Positions 35,201-46,611 of a stretch of 64,000 bases of DNA are shown piece by piece. The stretch lies in assembly GCF_036373705.1 (NCBI RefSeq), contig NC_089856.1, positions 5,962,501 to 6,026,500 on the forward strand, written 5' to 3'. Position numbers and translations under genes: made by a program. The notes beneath the pieces were generated by a model. It searched no databases, was not told the DNA's origin, and saw only the letters and a list, made by a program, of their open reading frames with translations. The stretch's first letter is position 1, and each line of letters begins with the position of its first letter. This DNA comes from Amia ocellicauda. Taxonomy: Eukaryota > Chordata > Actinopteri > Amiiformes > Amiidae.

Positions 35201-36290
35201 ACAAATTGTACAATGTTGTGGTTTTCTTAAAAATGAGGTAACATCTTTGGCTTTGAGAGGAGAAACAGGAAATCCACACACAGACAAATCCATGGGCGAT
35301 ACATTTGGACAATCTTAGCAGTTACACAATGAAAAGAAAAAAACAAAATTTGCTTGCACAAGCCATGTTGTTATTTTTTAATTCAATAAGCGTTTATATT
35401 TTTTAAAGTATAGTGGGATTTTAAGACAATGTGTCACATTAATACAGTAAGAAGAGTTAATTGGAGAGGCAGTTTGAAAACAACATTATAGTCTGATTGA
35501 ACCCCTTTTTTAATACAAAATGCACACACTGCAATGTTAATTTGGCATCAATGGTTAGATATAACTTCAGTTACAAGGGGATTGTGTATTTGCAGCTAAC
35601 ACGCATACTCTGAAATGTATGCTACCAAGCCGTCCACTTATTTTCACAGTGAGATTATCACAGTGCAAACAGCAGAGCTATAGCTCTGTTGGGAGAACTG
35701 ATGTAGCTCTCACTGTGAATGCAATTAAACTCACAGATGCCAGGTAAGATGCAAGAGTCGCTGTTGTACAGAGAGCCATGCAAACCCACTCAGCCCCAAC
35801 CTTGGCTAATTGATTATCATCCTACCACCACTATGACAGTGTGTCTGAATGCTATTCGTGCATGATTCCTGTGCCTTCTTTTTTTATTATTTAATTGCTT
35901 AACATTACTGAGCCCTTGCTCAATTTTTTTTTGTAGTGAGCTAGAAAAACCATGGGTCGCTCAACCATGCAACCTGAATTGATAAAATCTAAATTACATG
36001 CTCACTGTAAACTAACGGGTGTGTGTAAACATAGAAAGTGGCAGTTCAAAGCTTAACAATAATAGTTTTTTTTAATAGTAATACAAAAAAATAGTTAGAA
36101 CATGATGATAACATTGTGAGTTGTGTGTAACATTTTGTCCATTGAGAGTCTGGCTCCTCTGAGTTCTGTCTCAGGTTGTCTAGTTGGAAATGTAGCTGGG
36201 CAAACATAGATAGTTGTGTTTTGATATTGTTGAACTCCTAAATAAATTCAAATAAGTAAACTGTACACAATGAAAATAAATGCACACACA
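35201..36290. other. Intergenic DNA, nothing recognised
   Basis: AT-rich, no motifs. A CA/TA microsatellite begins at 36,291. Confidence 0.4.
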
Positions 36291-36291
36291 A

Positions 36292-36330
<39 letters not shown>
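36291..36330. repeat. CA/TA microsatellite
   Basis: CA repeat followed by a TA repeat; the TA run supplied the target for the adjacent Tc1-type element. Confidence 0.9.
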
Positions 36331-37228
36331 CACCGATCAGCCATTACATTATGACCACTGACAGGTGAAGTGAATAACACTGATAATCTCGTTATCATGG
36401 CACCTGTCAGTGGGTGGGATATATTAGGCAGCAAGTGAACATTTTGTCCTCAAAGTTGATGTGTTTGAAGCAGGAAAAATGGGTAAGCGTAAGGATCTGA
36501 GCGACTTTGACAAGGGCCAAATTGTGATGGCTAGACGACTGGGTCAGAGAATCTCCAAAACTGCAGCTCTTGTGGGGTGTTCCCGGTCTGCAGTGGTTAG
36601 TACCTATCAAAAGTGGTCCAAGGAAGGAAAAGCGGTGAAGGGCGACAGGGTCATGGGCGGCCAAGGCTCATTGACGCACGTGGGGAGCGAAGGCTGGCCT
36701 GTGTGGTCCGATCCAACAGACGAGCTACTGTAGCTCAAATTGCTGAAAAAGTTAATGCTGGTTCTGATAGAAAGGTGTCAGAACACACAGTGCATCGCAG
36801 TTTGTTGCTAATGGGGCTGCGTAACTGCAGACTAGTCAGGGTGCCCATGCTGACCCCTGTCCACTGCCGAAAGCGCCTACAATGGGCACGTGAGCATCAG
36901 AACTGGAGCAACACGGAGCAATGGAAGAAGGTGGTCTGGTCTGATGAATCACGAGTTCAAAGTTGACTTGGCCTGCAAATTCCCCAGATCTCAATGCAGT
37001 CGAGCATCTGTGGGATGTGCTGGATAAACAAGTCCGATCCATGGAGGCCCCACATCGCAACTTACAGGACTTAAAGGATTTGCTGGTAATGTCTTGGTGC
37101 CAGATACCACAGCACACCTTCAGAGGTCTGGTGGAGTCCATGCCTCGACGGGTCAGGGTTGTTTTTGCTGCAAAAGGGGGACCTACACAATATTAGGCAG
37201 GTGATCATAATGTTATGGCTGATTGGTG
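36331..37228 (+). mobile_element. Tc1-type transposon with internal deletion
   Basis: Left end CACCGATCAGCCATTACATT and right end AATGTTATGGCTGATTGGTG are inverted repeats flanked by TA. Encodes a broken transposase: [40 protein letters not shown], a frameshift near 36,660, [33 protein letters not shown] and the first Asp in VVWSDESR. Then comes a direct jump to WPANSPDLNAVEHLWDVLD and FAAKGGPTQY with stop. The part carrying the second catalytic Asp is deleted, so the family spacing cannot be measured and it cannot be active. Confidence 0.9.
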
Positions 37229-37244
37229 TATATGTATGTATATA

Positions 37245-37260
37245 CACTCACCTAAAGGAT
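37245..37260 (+). repeat. 16-bp stub of an Incomer-type terminal repeat
   Basis: CACTCACCTAAAGGAT after a TA is identical to the outer 16 bases of the elements at 30,986 and 58,327, but nothing of the element follows. It sits 16 bp from the preceding Tc1-type element and 7 bp before the next one. Confidence 0.6.
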
Positions 37261-37267
37261 ATATATA

Positions 37268-38157
37268 CAGTACTGTGCAAAAGTTTTAGGCAGGTGTGAA
37301 ATGAAAATGCTGTAAAGTAAGAATGCTTTCAAAAATAGACATGTTAATAGTTTATATTTATCAATTAACTAAATGCAAATCAATATTTGGTGTGACCACC
37401 CTTTGCCTTCAAAACAGCATCAATTCATCTAGGTATACTTGTAGACAGTTTTTGAAGGAACTCAGCAGGTAGGTTGGCCCAAACATCTTCTGTGGATTTA
37501 GGCAACCTCAGTTGCTTCTCTCTCTTCATGTAATCCCAGACAGACTTGATGATGTTGAGATCAGGGCTCTTTGGGGGCCATACTATCACTTCCAGGACTG
37601 CTTGTTCTTCTTTACACTGAAGATAGTTCTTAATGACTTTCGCTGTATGTCTGGGGTTGTTGTCATGCTGCAGAATAAATTTGGGGCCAATCAGATGCCT
37701 CCCTGATGGTATTGCATGATGGATAAGTATCTGCCTGTACTTCTCAGCATTGAGAAGACCATTCATTCTGACCAAATCCCCAAATCCATTTGCAGAAATG
37801 CAGCCCCAGACTTGGAAGGAACCACCACCATGCTTCACTGTTGCCTGCAGACTGTTGCCTGTTGCCTCATTCGTGTACCGCTCTATAGCCCTTTGATGAA
37901 CAAACCGCCTTCTGCTACAGCCAAATATTTCAATTTGGCACCTGCTTCCATTTTTCTGCACCCCAGTTCCTGTGTTTTCATGCATAGTTGAGTCGTTGAT
38001 GCCTATCAGTATGGAAAGAGTTACAAAGCCATTTCTAAGGCTCTGTGGCTCCACTGAACCACAGTCAGAGCTGTATTGTCCAAGTGGAGAAAGTTTGGGA
38101 CAGTAGTGAATCTTCCCAGTAGCCAGAATCTTGTCAAGACCCCAATAAAAAAAATCC
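37268..38157 (-). mobile_element. Tc1/mariner DD38E (Intruder-like) remnant
   Basis: Terminal sequence CAGTACTGTGCAAAAGTTTT begins after TA at 37,268. The minus-strand frame encodes the transposase C-terminal half: [96 protein letters not shown] and VWANLPAEFLQKL. I count 38 residues between the second Asp and the position of the catalytic Glu, the spacing of the family named Intruder; that position is Lys here (NIIK instead of NPIE). The N-terminal part is scrambled and the far end was not found. Inactive. Confidence 0.8.
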
Positions 38158-38410
38158 AGGATCTGCAGGGCTTTCTTGCCTTGGCTAAGGTCAGTGTTCA
38201 TGACTCCACCATCAGAAAAACAGTAAGCAAGATGGGTTTCATGGTAGAGTAGCAAGGCAGGAATCACTGCTCATTAAGAAGGATATGAATGCTCATCTCA
38301 AAGTTGCCAAAAAGCCCCTGCATGATCCTCAAGATTCCTGGAACAATGTTCATTAGACGAATCAGTCAAAAATGTCTGGTGTCTGGTGAAAACCAAACAC
38401 TGCATTCCAT
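38158..38410 (+). pseudogene. Opposite-strand Tc1-type transposase scrap
   Basis: The plus strand reads VSVHDSTIRKTVSKMGFHGR, VARQESLLIKKDMNAHLKVA, KKPLHDPQDSWNNV and MSGVW-KPNTAFHSKNII. This resembles the linker and early DDE domain of a Tc1 transposase in the reverse orientation to the Intruder-like remnant next to it. Stops are present. Confidence 0.55.
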
Positions 38411-38429
38411 AGTAAGAACATTATCAGAG

Positions 38430-38985
38430 GAATGAGACAGGCAGTAACTTCATATAAATATCTTGGAATTTAAATTGATGATGACCTCTTTTTCAAATTG
38501 CATATACAGCAACTTGCAAAAAAACGAAAGTTGAAGTTGGGATTTTATTTTAGGAATAAGGCTTGTTTTTCTTTTAAAGCTAAAAGGAGACTTGTTTTAG
38601 CTACTTGTATGTCTAAACTGGACTACGGTGATATTTTATATATGAATGCTTCTGCTCAGTGTTTGAAATCAATTGACACCCTTTACCATGGAATATTGAG
38701 ATTTATTTTAAACTGCAAAGCACTTACACACCATTGCACTTTATATGCTGTGGTTGGCTGGCCTTCCCTAGTCACCCGCAGACTCAGACACTGGCATTTT
38801 TATTCTTAACAAACATGGTGGGTACTGTCTCTGTTAACAGAACTTTATTTTGTTAACTGTCCCAAATGTTAGAACAGATTTTGGAAAAATGTCTTTCATG
38901 TACTCTGCCCCATCAGCTTGGAACACCTTACAAAATAGATTTAAATTGGAAAAACTTGTCCCTCTTGGTATTTTTAAATCATTGA
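38430..38985 (+). pseudogene. Non-LTR retrotransposon C-terminal fragment, family unassigned
   Basis: Reads YLGI-IDDDLFFKLHIQQLA, KKRKLKLGFYFRNKACFSFK, AKRRLVLATCMSKLDYGDIL, LYHGILRFILNCKALTHHCT and LYAVVGWPSLVTRRLRHWHF, ending in a stop. This layout (YLGI then SKLDYGDILY) is that of the region after the reverse transcriptase in LINE ORF2 proteins. It is unlike the CR1 and L2 copies in this window. Downstream text QSAWNTLQNRF-like continues out of frame. Confidence 0.65.
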
Positions 38986-40314
38986 TGATAAATTAATAAT
39001 AAACATCTCTGCATTTTTTTTTTGTAAGATATGCATTTGGGAAACTTGATACACAAAAATACAAATTTTGTTTAAGTTATAAGAGGCTGTCCCGCTGTCA
39101 GAAAGTGATTTCTTAGTCAGGACAGCCCTTTTTTTATATATGTAATTGTGGATGTCCATTGCTCTAATAGAAAATATTTCAGTTGTGTAGTTGAGACACT
39201 GTTCTTACCTATGCCATACACAATAGGCCAGTGATTCCTTTCCTTGAAAACATCATTGAGCTCTACAAAACAAGACTGTTACACCGTACTGTAAAAAACT
39301 GTTATATTGATTACCTATCTGTATGTCAGTTAATGAAAGAAATGGCATTACCTGACACACAAGCTAGCTGGAGACAAATGCACATTTCCTGCTTCCTAAA
39401 TTTACCTGAAACAAGGTAAAAAAAAATATTAATCTTGTCACAAGCTATAGGGTGACTTAACCGTAACATGAGACTACGCCACCTTGTGTTAGAGTCAAGG
39501 AACTCACGCCGCACCCTCCCCGCACAGAGCCCTCGGATCTTGGCACACCAACACAGGACAACCAGAAAAGTACGGTTATATTTATTTTTACAATACACAC
39601 AGGAACAAGGTAGCACAAAAATAAACAATTTTACATTTCATAAAAACCAACTAAAACTGCATTTATAAAATATGGCACCAAACTAAAACATACAATATAA
39701 AATATTTTAACTAAAATATAACAATTAAAAATATTAGTATTTTTAAAAACTTTAAGATCTGGTGCTATCAATCTCACACAAGTTCCTGAACAATTTAGAG
39801 GTTCCACTTCCAATTCTTCTCCCCGTGTTAAGTTCTTCAGACACCTGTAGGACCCCAATCACCAACAGGTAAGTAGAATTGCAAAAAAGATAAATACAAA
39901 TCTTAACAATAATAAATAATATCAGTCCGGCAAAAGCTGCAGATGAAAGATAATGCGACGGGTGCTTAATGTTCAATAAACAAATCCCAGTTCGTTAGCT
40001 CCATAGAAAAGGAACAATGTCTTGGGGCGGGGGAGAGAGATATAAAGTACAATAAAGCCAGTTCAACACACTCAATCCATCCACTGTGAAGAATCCCCTT
40101 TTAATTACTTGTAACAGAAATCAGACTGTAGAGTAGATTGAATCAGAGTCTTTATTCAAGAGGCTTGGAGGAAAGTAACACTCAGACATGCAGGTCGTTG
40201 TCTCAACTTCCCTAAAAACATAGAGCTTACATGATGTTATATACATACTGTGATATCCTGGACAAGGTGAGTTTGAACCAATAAGGGGGTGACTGCCTAT
40301 CCGTATCTAACGTA
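38986..40314. other. Unassigned DNA
   Basis: No coding region. 39.47-39.65 kb and 40.12-40.30 kb (CTTTATTCAAGAGGCTTGGA, TAACACTCAGACATGCAGG) look repeat-derived but their family is unknown to me. Confidence 0.35.
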
Positions 40315-40539
40315 CAGTGAGGTAAAAAAGTATTTGATCCCCTGCTGATTTTGTACGTTTGCCCACTGACAAAATGCAAATCAAACTTTTTTGAAATGCG
40401 TTTTTCTGGATTTTTTTGTTGTTATTCTGTCTCTCACTGTTAAAATACACCTACCATTAAAATTATAGACTGATCATTTCTTTGTCAGTGGGCAAACGTA
40501 CAAAATCAGCAGGGGATCAAATACTTTTTTCCCTCACTG
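40315..40539. mobile_element. Palindromic Tc1-type MITE
   Basis: 225-bp element flanked by TA. Left CAGTGAGGTAAAAAAGTATT, TGATCCCCTGCTGATTTTGT is mirrored by right ACAAAATCAGCAGGGGATCA, ATACTTTTTTCCCTCACTG. The right half matches the Tc1 remnant at 3,262-3,468. Internally deleted derivative without transposase. Confidence 0.9.
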
Positions 40540-41848
40540 TAGTACAACGGAGACTTTGAACCCAGAAACGGCGACGGGATATACTACGGACTGGGCAGCA
40601 GAGCAGTAACGGCGAGAGTTTTGAGCAGCTAAGTTAATGGGTTTTTGCTGACTGTATGCGCCAGAGAGTAGTAATTAGTAAGAGCACGAGAGAAGCGACT
40701 TTGAACATGGGAATTAAGAGCCATATGCAATTAAGAGCCATAGTACTGTTAAACTGTTTTATTTGTAACTGGGTGCATCCACTCTCCCCTGGTTTTCTAT
40801 TTCCAGTCTGCGGCTGTCCGTTTGGCCAACGTGGTGCTTTCAGGCTGTGAAGAAGGAATCACATGAGAAGTAGAACTGACTTACCTGAGTACTGGAGTGT
40901 TGATCTTACCTACGAGAGAAATAAGTTATCTGTCTTTTGTATATGAGATATAATTGCATAGAAATAGTTTTATAGGATTTTATTAGTTTTCTTTTCCTTT
41001 CTTATTTTTTTGGGATATATTATTGGGCAGGGTTTTTAGTGTTTTTGCCCTTTTCCATTAAAGGCGATTTTTAGTTAGGTTTTATACATTTATTCTTTAT
41101 AATTCTGTGCTATTATCCAGGACAGTCTTCAGTCTTCCCTGTCTGGAGCTTTGTTAAATAAATATTGTTACATCTTACCTGCCTGTGTGAGTGTCTTGGG
41201 GTCCGTCGAGCCTGCTGGGGAGAACATTAGAATGGGTAGACAAGTTCCTCCCTCGTATACCAAAGGAGGTGGCGTGGTCGGATAGCTTAGTCACCCTAAG
41301 CACCCACTAGGGTGTGACACTATCCAGGTTTGCAGCTTATCTTTCCTGCCTGGAGTAGTGTCTTATAGGATCCACAGACACAGAGCATGCAAGTCACACA
41401 ATGGTTTGATTCTTATCCATATGCCATGGCCTTCTTAGTCACCAGAAGAAGACCCCACTTCTAGCAGGGAAGATAAATTGAAAAATGGGATGAAAGTAAT
41501 CAACAGAATCTTTAAGTAGTAGGGGTGTGAATCTTTGGCTTCACAGTGATTTGTTTCAAATTTTGATTCAATTCAAGAGCAATTTGTATTTATTTGTAAT
41601 GATTCGATTCAATTCAGAGAATCTTTAATCGTATTTCAAATATCCACAAAATCAATACATGAAATGCTGTGAGAATTCCTTAGCTTGTTCTGTTGATTTG
41701 AAAAAAGAATGAACAACAGACAACATAATTACTTAAACATATTTATATTAACAACACATCAAGGACTATGTATTCAGCTTAGATTGGATTTCAAGGTGTG
41801 TGTGTGTGTGTTCCCTGTAAAGTGTTTACAGTGAACAGTGTCATTATA
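40540..41848. other. Unassigned DNA, LTR-like features
   Basis: A stretch ending TTGTTAAATAAATATTGTTACA with AATAAA near 41,157, followed by TGTGAGTGTCTTGGGGTCCG, has the look of an LTR 3' region. No flanking duplication or internal retroelement genes were found, so this is only a suggestion. Confidence 0.3.
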
Positions 41849-43434
41849 CAGTGTATCCGGAAAGTATTCACAGCGCTTCACTATTTCCACATTTTTTCTG
41901 TTACAGCCTTATTCCAAAATTGATTAAATTAATTATTTTCCTCAAAATTCTACAAACAATACCCCATAATGATAACGTGAAGGAAGTTTGTTTGAAATCT
42001 TTGCAAATGTATTAAAAATAAAAAACAAAAAAGCACATGTACATAAGTATTCACAGCCTTTGCTCAATACTTTGATGAAGCACCTTTGGCACCAATTACA
42101 GCATCAAGTCTTTTTGAGTATGATGCTACAAGCTTGGCACACCTATTTGTGGGCAGTTTCTCCCATTCTTCTTTGCAGGACCTCTCAAGCTCCATCAGGT
42201 TGGATGGGGAGTGTCGGTGCACAGCCATTTTCAGATCTCTCCAGAGATGTTCAATTGGGTTCATGTCTGGGCTCTGGCTGGGCCACTCAAGGACATTCAC
42301 AGAGTTGTCCTGTAGCCACTCCTTTGTTATCTTGGCTGTGTGCTTAGGGTCGTTGTCCTGTTGGAAGATGAACCTTCGCCCCAGTCTGAGGTCCAGAGCA
42401 CTCTGGAGCAGGTTTTCATCAAGGATGTCTCTGTACATTGCTGCATTCATCTTTCCCTCGATCCTGACTAGTCTCCCAGTTCCTGCCGCTGAAAAACATC
42501 CCCACAGCATGATGCTGCCACCACCATGCTTCACTGTAGGGATGGTATTGGCCAGGTGATGAGCGGTGCCTGGTTTCCTCCAGACATGATGCTTGCCATT
42601 CAGGCCAAAGAGTTCAAACTTTGTTTCATCAGACCAGAGAATTTGGTTTCTCATGGTCTGAGAGTCCTTCAGGTGCCTTTTGGCAAACTCCAGGCGGGCT
42701 GTCATGTGCCTTTTACTGAGGAGTGGCTTCCGTCTGGCCACTACCATACAGGCCTGATTGGTGGAGTGCTGCAGAGATGGATATTCTTCTGGAAGGTTCT
42801 CCTCTCTCCACAGAGACCCGCTGAGTCAGAGTGACCATCGGGTTCTTGGTCACCTCCCTGACTAAGGCCCTTCTCCCCTGATCGCTCAGTTTGGCCAGGC
42901 GGCCAGCTCTAGGAAGAGTCTTCCATTTACAAATGATGGAGGCCACTGTGCTCATTGGGACCTTCAATGTTGCAGGCATTTTTCTGTACCCTTCCCCAGA
43001 TCTGTACCTCGATACAATCCTGTCACGGAGGTCTACAGACAGTTCCATGGACTTCATGGCTCGGTTTGTGCTCTGACATGCACTGTTAACTGTGGGACCT
43101 TGTATAGACAGGTGTGTGCCTTTCCAAATCATGTCCAATCAACTGAATTTACCACAGGTGGACTCCAATCAAGTTGTAGAAACATCAGTGGAAACAAGAT
43201 GCATCTGAGCGCAATTTTGAGTGTCATGGCAAAGGCTGTGAATACTTCTGTACATGTACATTTTTATTTTTAATACATTTGCAGATTTCAAACAAACTTC
43301 TTTCATGTTGTCATTATGGGGTATTGTTTGTAGAATTTTAGGAAAATAATTAATTTAATCAATTTTGGAATAAGGCTGTAACAGAATTTTTTTTGGAAAA
43401 AGTGAACCGCTGTGAATACTTTCCGGATGCACTG
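41849..43434 (-). mobile_element. Tc1-type (DD34E) transposon with ~210-bp inverted repeats
   Basis: TA-flanked. Left CAGTGTATCCGGAAAGTATT, CACAGCGCTTCACTATTTCC and TACAAACAATACCCCATAAT are mirrored on the right by ATTATGGGGTATTGTTTGTA and GTGAATACTTTCCGGATGCACTG. About 210 bp on each side. Encodes a nearly complete transposase on the minus strand. Confidence 0.92.
42064..43057 (-). pseudogene. Tc1 (DD34E) transposase with a single frameshift
   Basis: Starts MKSMELSVDLRDRIVSRYRS. Helix-turn-helix RKMPATLKVPMSTVASIICK, then LPRAGRLAKLSDQGRRALVR and [20 protein letters not shown]. The frame breaks at about 42,746 within [12 protein letters not shown]. It resumes [17 protein letters not shown], first Asp in [32 protein letters not shown], second Asp in [14 protein letters not shown], Glu in [15 protein letters not shown], ending [16 protein letters not shown] count 34 residues between the last two catalytic residues. 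Apart from that one indel the 330-odd codons are open, so the copy is young but inactive as read. Confidence 0.92.
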
Positions 43435-44100
43435 TATATATTCAGCTTGATAATCATTTAAGACCAGGTTAATATGCCTTTCATCCTCATCATAATATAC
43501 ATTTTAACATCCCTATGCAACAATGATTCCACGTAAAATTGCAATTTAATGATCTGTGCTGTTGAATTGTTAAGAATTCTGATATATATAAATTAATTGT
43601 TACACCCCTATTAAGTAGTGATTAACATTGTCTTTGCCTTCTAATGGGGTGAGACCAGCTAAGCCACGCCAGGGAAAGGCACCCAACATAATTTATCCAA
43701 GAGCTTCCACCTTCTTGGAGATGCCTGTATTGTGTTTATGTATCGTATGTTCAGTTATTGCCAGGATTCAAATCATAGGAAGAAGGAAGCTGTGTTGTGA
43801 GGCCTACCCTACTTTATGAGGGAGAATCTCTCCGATTTCTTCAAGATGTGGGAGGTATAAAAAACAATATTACCATATTATCCAAATAAAGCATGTTCGT
43901 TCATTCCAGTACAACTAGAAAAACGATTTGGGTTGGGCAACTCTAATCCTGGTGAGCTATTGTGTGTTTAGGCTTTTGTTTCAGCCCAGCCCACACACCC
44001 ATTTGTAAAATCAGATGTAGTAGTCATGAGTTGGAACAAAAGTATGGGGCTGAAGAACCCAGGTAAAGAACTGAAGTCTTCAAGCACAGAGGATAATTGG
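43435..44100. other. Unassigned DNA
   Basis: AT-rich to 43.6 kb, then neutral composition. No motif recognised. Confidence 0.35.
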
Positions 44101-45044
44101 GGCAGGCCAGGTCATGTGGCTCCGTGGACAGCGGAGGCAGGGAGACAATCGTGGCTATGGTGAAATTCACCCAGGGAAATCCCACCAAGCCCACTTCTGC
44201 TGCGCCCAGGGTCCTGGCATAAGCCTCCCCTCTCCTGACTAGGGAGGGGGCTGTTGCCGGATGATCCCAGGTGGCCCTCAGTTCTTCGAGGAGGTCAGGC
44301 AGCAGCGGGAGGGCCCCTGTTGGGCCGCTGTGAATGCTGACCCCTCTTGAATCTGGAGCGCAGCAGGGCAGGATCAGAGGGCCTGGGGAGAGACTCCACA
44401 GTCCTCTGGATTACCGCCCAGAACTCCTGGTCCTGTACCGTAGGAACAGGAGGGGTGTCCACGCTCAACAAAGGAGGAGGGGTGTGTGCAACCGTGTGCG
44501 GACCCAGAGACAGGCGGTCCTCCTCCCAGGTGGCCCGTCTACTGCCCTCATCCTGAGATGGGGCAGACAGACTCCCCTCGGACTCCAGTGGTGTGGTGTG
44601 AGCCGACGGTGGAGCGTCAAGGTGTGGGGGGGGCGGCACCTGTTGGTCCATCCTGCTGTTTAAGGCAAGGATGGCCTCATCACGCTCCCTGCCCGCGAAG
44701 CCTGACCTCTGCTGCCGAAGGTGTAGCAGGGGACAACCCAGAAGAAGGGGATGGAGCCCGTGTGTGTCGCTCTACCGCTCTTCCCTGTCGGTCACGTGCA
44801 TGCATTGGCACAGCAGGCGGGGGGGCACAGCTGCCGTGGCAAGTGGAGACACAAGCACGGGAGGCGCAACCCTGGAGAGGCGGAGATCCAGCGCCCCCGA
44901 GGCCCCCCGTCACTCTCCGTAGTGGGAGACCTTCAGGCACGGTGGCGATTGCAGCGACCTCTGGACTCATCGTAGCGGACCCGGAGGTTGCAGCCAAATT
45001 GCACCCGCTGTCGGTGCACAGACAGACGGGGCATAGGACCTCCC
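44101..45044 (-). other. GC-rich region with Pro-rich open frame on the minus strand
   Basis: Much higher GC than its surroundings. The minus-strand frame 44,651-44,295 reads MDQQVPPPPHLDAPPSAHTT, then VPTVQDQEFWAVIQRTVESL, then RSRFKRGQHSQRP. The mix of a Pro-rich part, a short hydrophobic helix and a basic end looks gag-like, but no zinc knuckle or known domain is seen. Overlapping frames on both strands are common here because of the base composition. Possibly part of the repeat that follows. Confidence 0.35.
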
Positions 45045-45700
45045 CACTCCAGACAGGCAAGGTGCGTTGACAGCAAGCGGCACAATGGCAGGGGAAAGAG
45101 GAGCTCATCACTGAGCGCACACGCGCGTATACAGGGAAACGTGCAACGGAGACACCGGTCAGTGTTTGCACCAGGGGCACACAATAACTAAAACGCCTCC
45201 ACGACAAGTGGAGCACCTAGCAGGCTCTCCGCTGTTTATGTACACGGTGGCACTACACTCCAACCAAATGCAACCTTGCTGTTGCCGGACTGAATTCTGT
45301 GTATGCCGAGCACCAGAAACAAGCACCGCGTAGGCCCGTAGGCTTAACCACACCTTGTGTGCCAGGGTTTTCGGGGACACCAGGTAACGCGGAATCCGGG
45401 GTCCGAGGGGGCCCAAGCGTAGTAGACCACCAGCCGTAGCGGGACTTACACGCATGTACGAGGAGGGCTAAAACAGTGCTCGTTCTCAGCTAACCGAGAG
45501 AGAGATCTCCTACAGCCAGGCCACGGATTTTACTGCCGCTACTAGTGCTCCTGCTGTGGAGGAATAAGCCCTGTGGACAAAAAAACAACACAGCAAACAG
45601 TCGGACTATACAGTATAAGGCAATATATAAACACGACTATTATTTTTAAAGTGTACTATTTGTAGCCCCTTGGGCAGTGCACCCGACTTGAAAGATAACT
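45045..45700 (+). repeat. GC-rich dispersed repeat, copy 1
   Basis: GACCTCCCCACTCCAGACAG, ACAAGTGGAGCACCTAGC, ATGCAACCTTGCTGTTGCCG, GGATTTTACTGCCGCTACTA, GTGCTCCTGCTGTGGAGGAA and CTTGGGCAGTGCACCCGACTTG occur in the same order in 62,497-63,510. No terminal repeats or protein identified. Confidence 0.75.
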
Positions 45701-46568
45701 ACTGTTGCAATATATTTTGTTAATGTTTGTACTTAATAATGTACTTGTTGTTGCGACAACCTTAAAATAGCAAGTTACTCTACAGAGAAAGCATGATACA
45801 GACACTTCAAGAGAAACATGTTGACATGGAATGTAGATAGCAATTTTGGGAGGAATGCCAAACTAGATTTTCCAACTAAGTCTCTAAAGCAACAAAGCAC
45901 TCAAACAAATTGATTGTACATTGTCAACTATCACACCTGAAATCGAACATCTTTGCTCAGTTTGGCAGGCTCATCCATAACATTAAATTTGGTAAGTAGT
46001 GTTATTTATTGTACCTGTTAAATGTGATTTAATACAGCTATTTAATAAATGTTTTTTTTTAATCCAATATAGAGAACATGCATATAATAAGCCATTACAC
46101 ATTCCACTAGTATTAGTTGTTTCTAGTTCATATGATGGAAGATGCTCCCCATCCCATCACTCACATTTTCGGAGAAAGTAAAAAAAAAAGTTTTGCAGAG
46201 GAATCACCACTATATTAAGGTGGGGTGCATTATTATGACCCTAAAAAACGTACACTTAAAGAGACGAAACGAGAGACTAGTTATTTTGTACAGAATTCCG
46301 GAGCTGGGAGACGCACCTCTTTCTGTGATGTGTAGGGTTGTCACCTGGCTGCACAATTCCGGGCCATGTCGAGACAGAACGGGATTTAAAAGAAGCTGCT
46401 AAATTTAAATTAATAAACGTGTTAATTATCCCTAAATCTTTGCTAAAATTATTCCGGTTGCTGAATGACTGTGCATTTCGATGATCAGTTCAACATCCTG
46501 CCTCCGAACAGCTAAGCAAAGTTATTGATTGGGAGAGTATAATTGCACGTTATGACAATTTGATTATC

Positions 46569-46611
<43 letters not shown>

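Noticed and set aside
34884..35312. 142-codon minus-strand frame
   Set aside because: Overlaps the dispersed repeat shared with 12.2 kb and shows no domain.
40540..41848. Solo LTR
   Set aside because: AATAAA and LTR-like composition only; no TG...CA ends or flanking duplication could be fixed.
42086..42559. 157-codon plus-strand frame
   Set aside because: Antisense shadow of the Tc1 transposase on the minus strand.
44486..45070. 194-codon plus-strand frame in the GC-rich region
   Set aside because: Several overlapping frames are open on both strands here because stop codons are rare in GC-rich DNA; no motif distinguishes this one.
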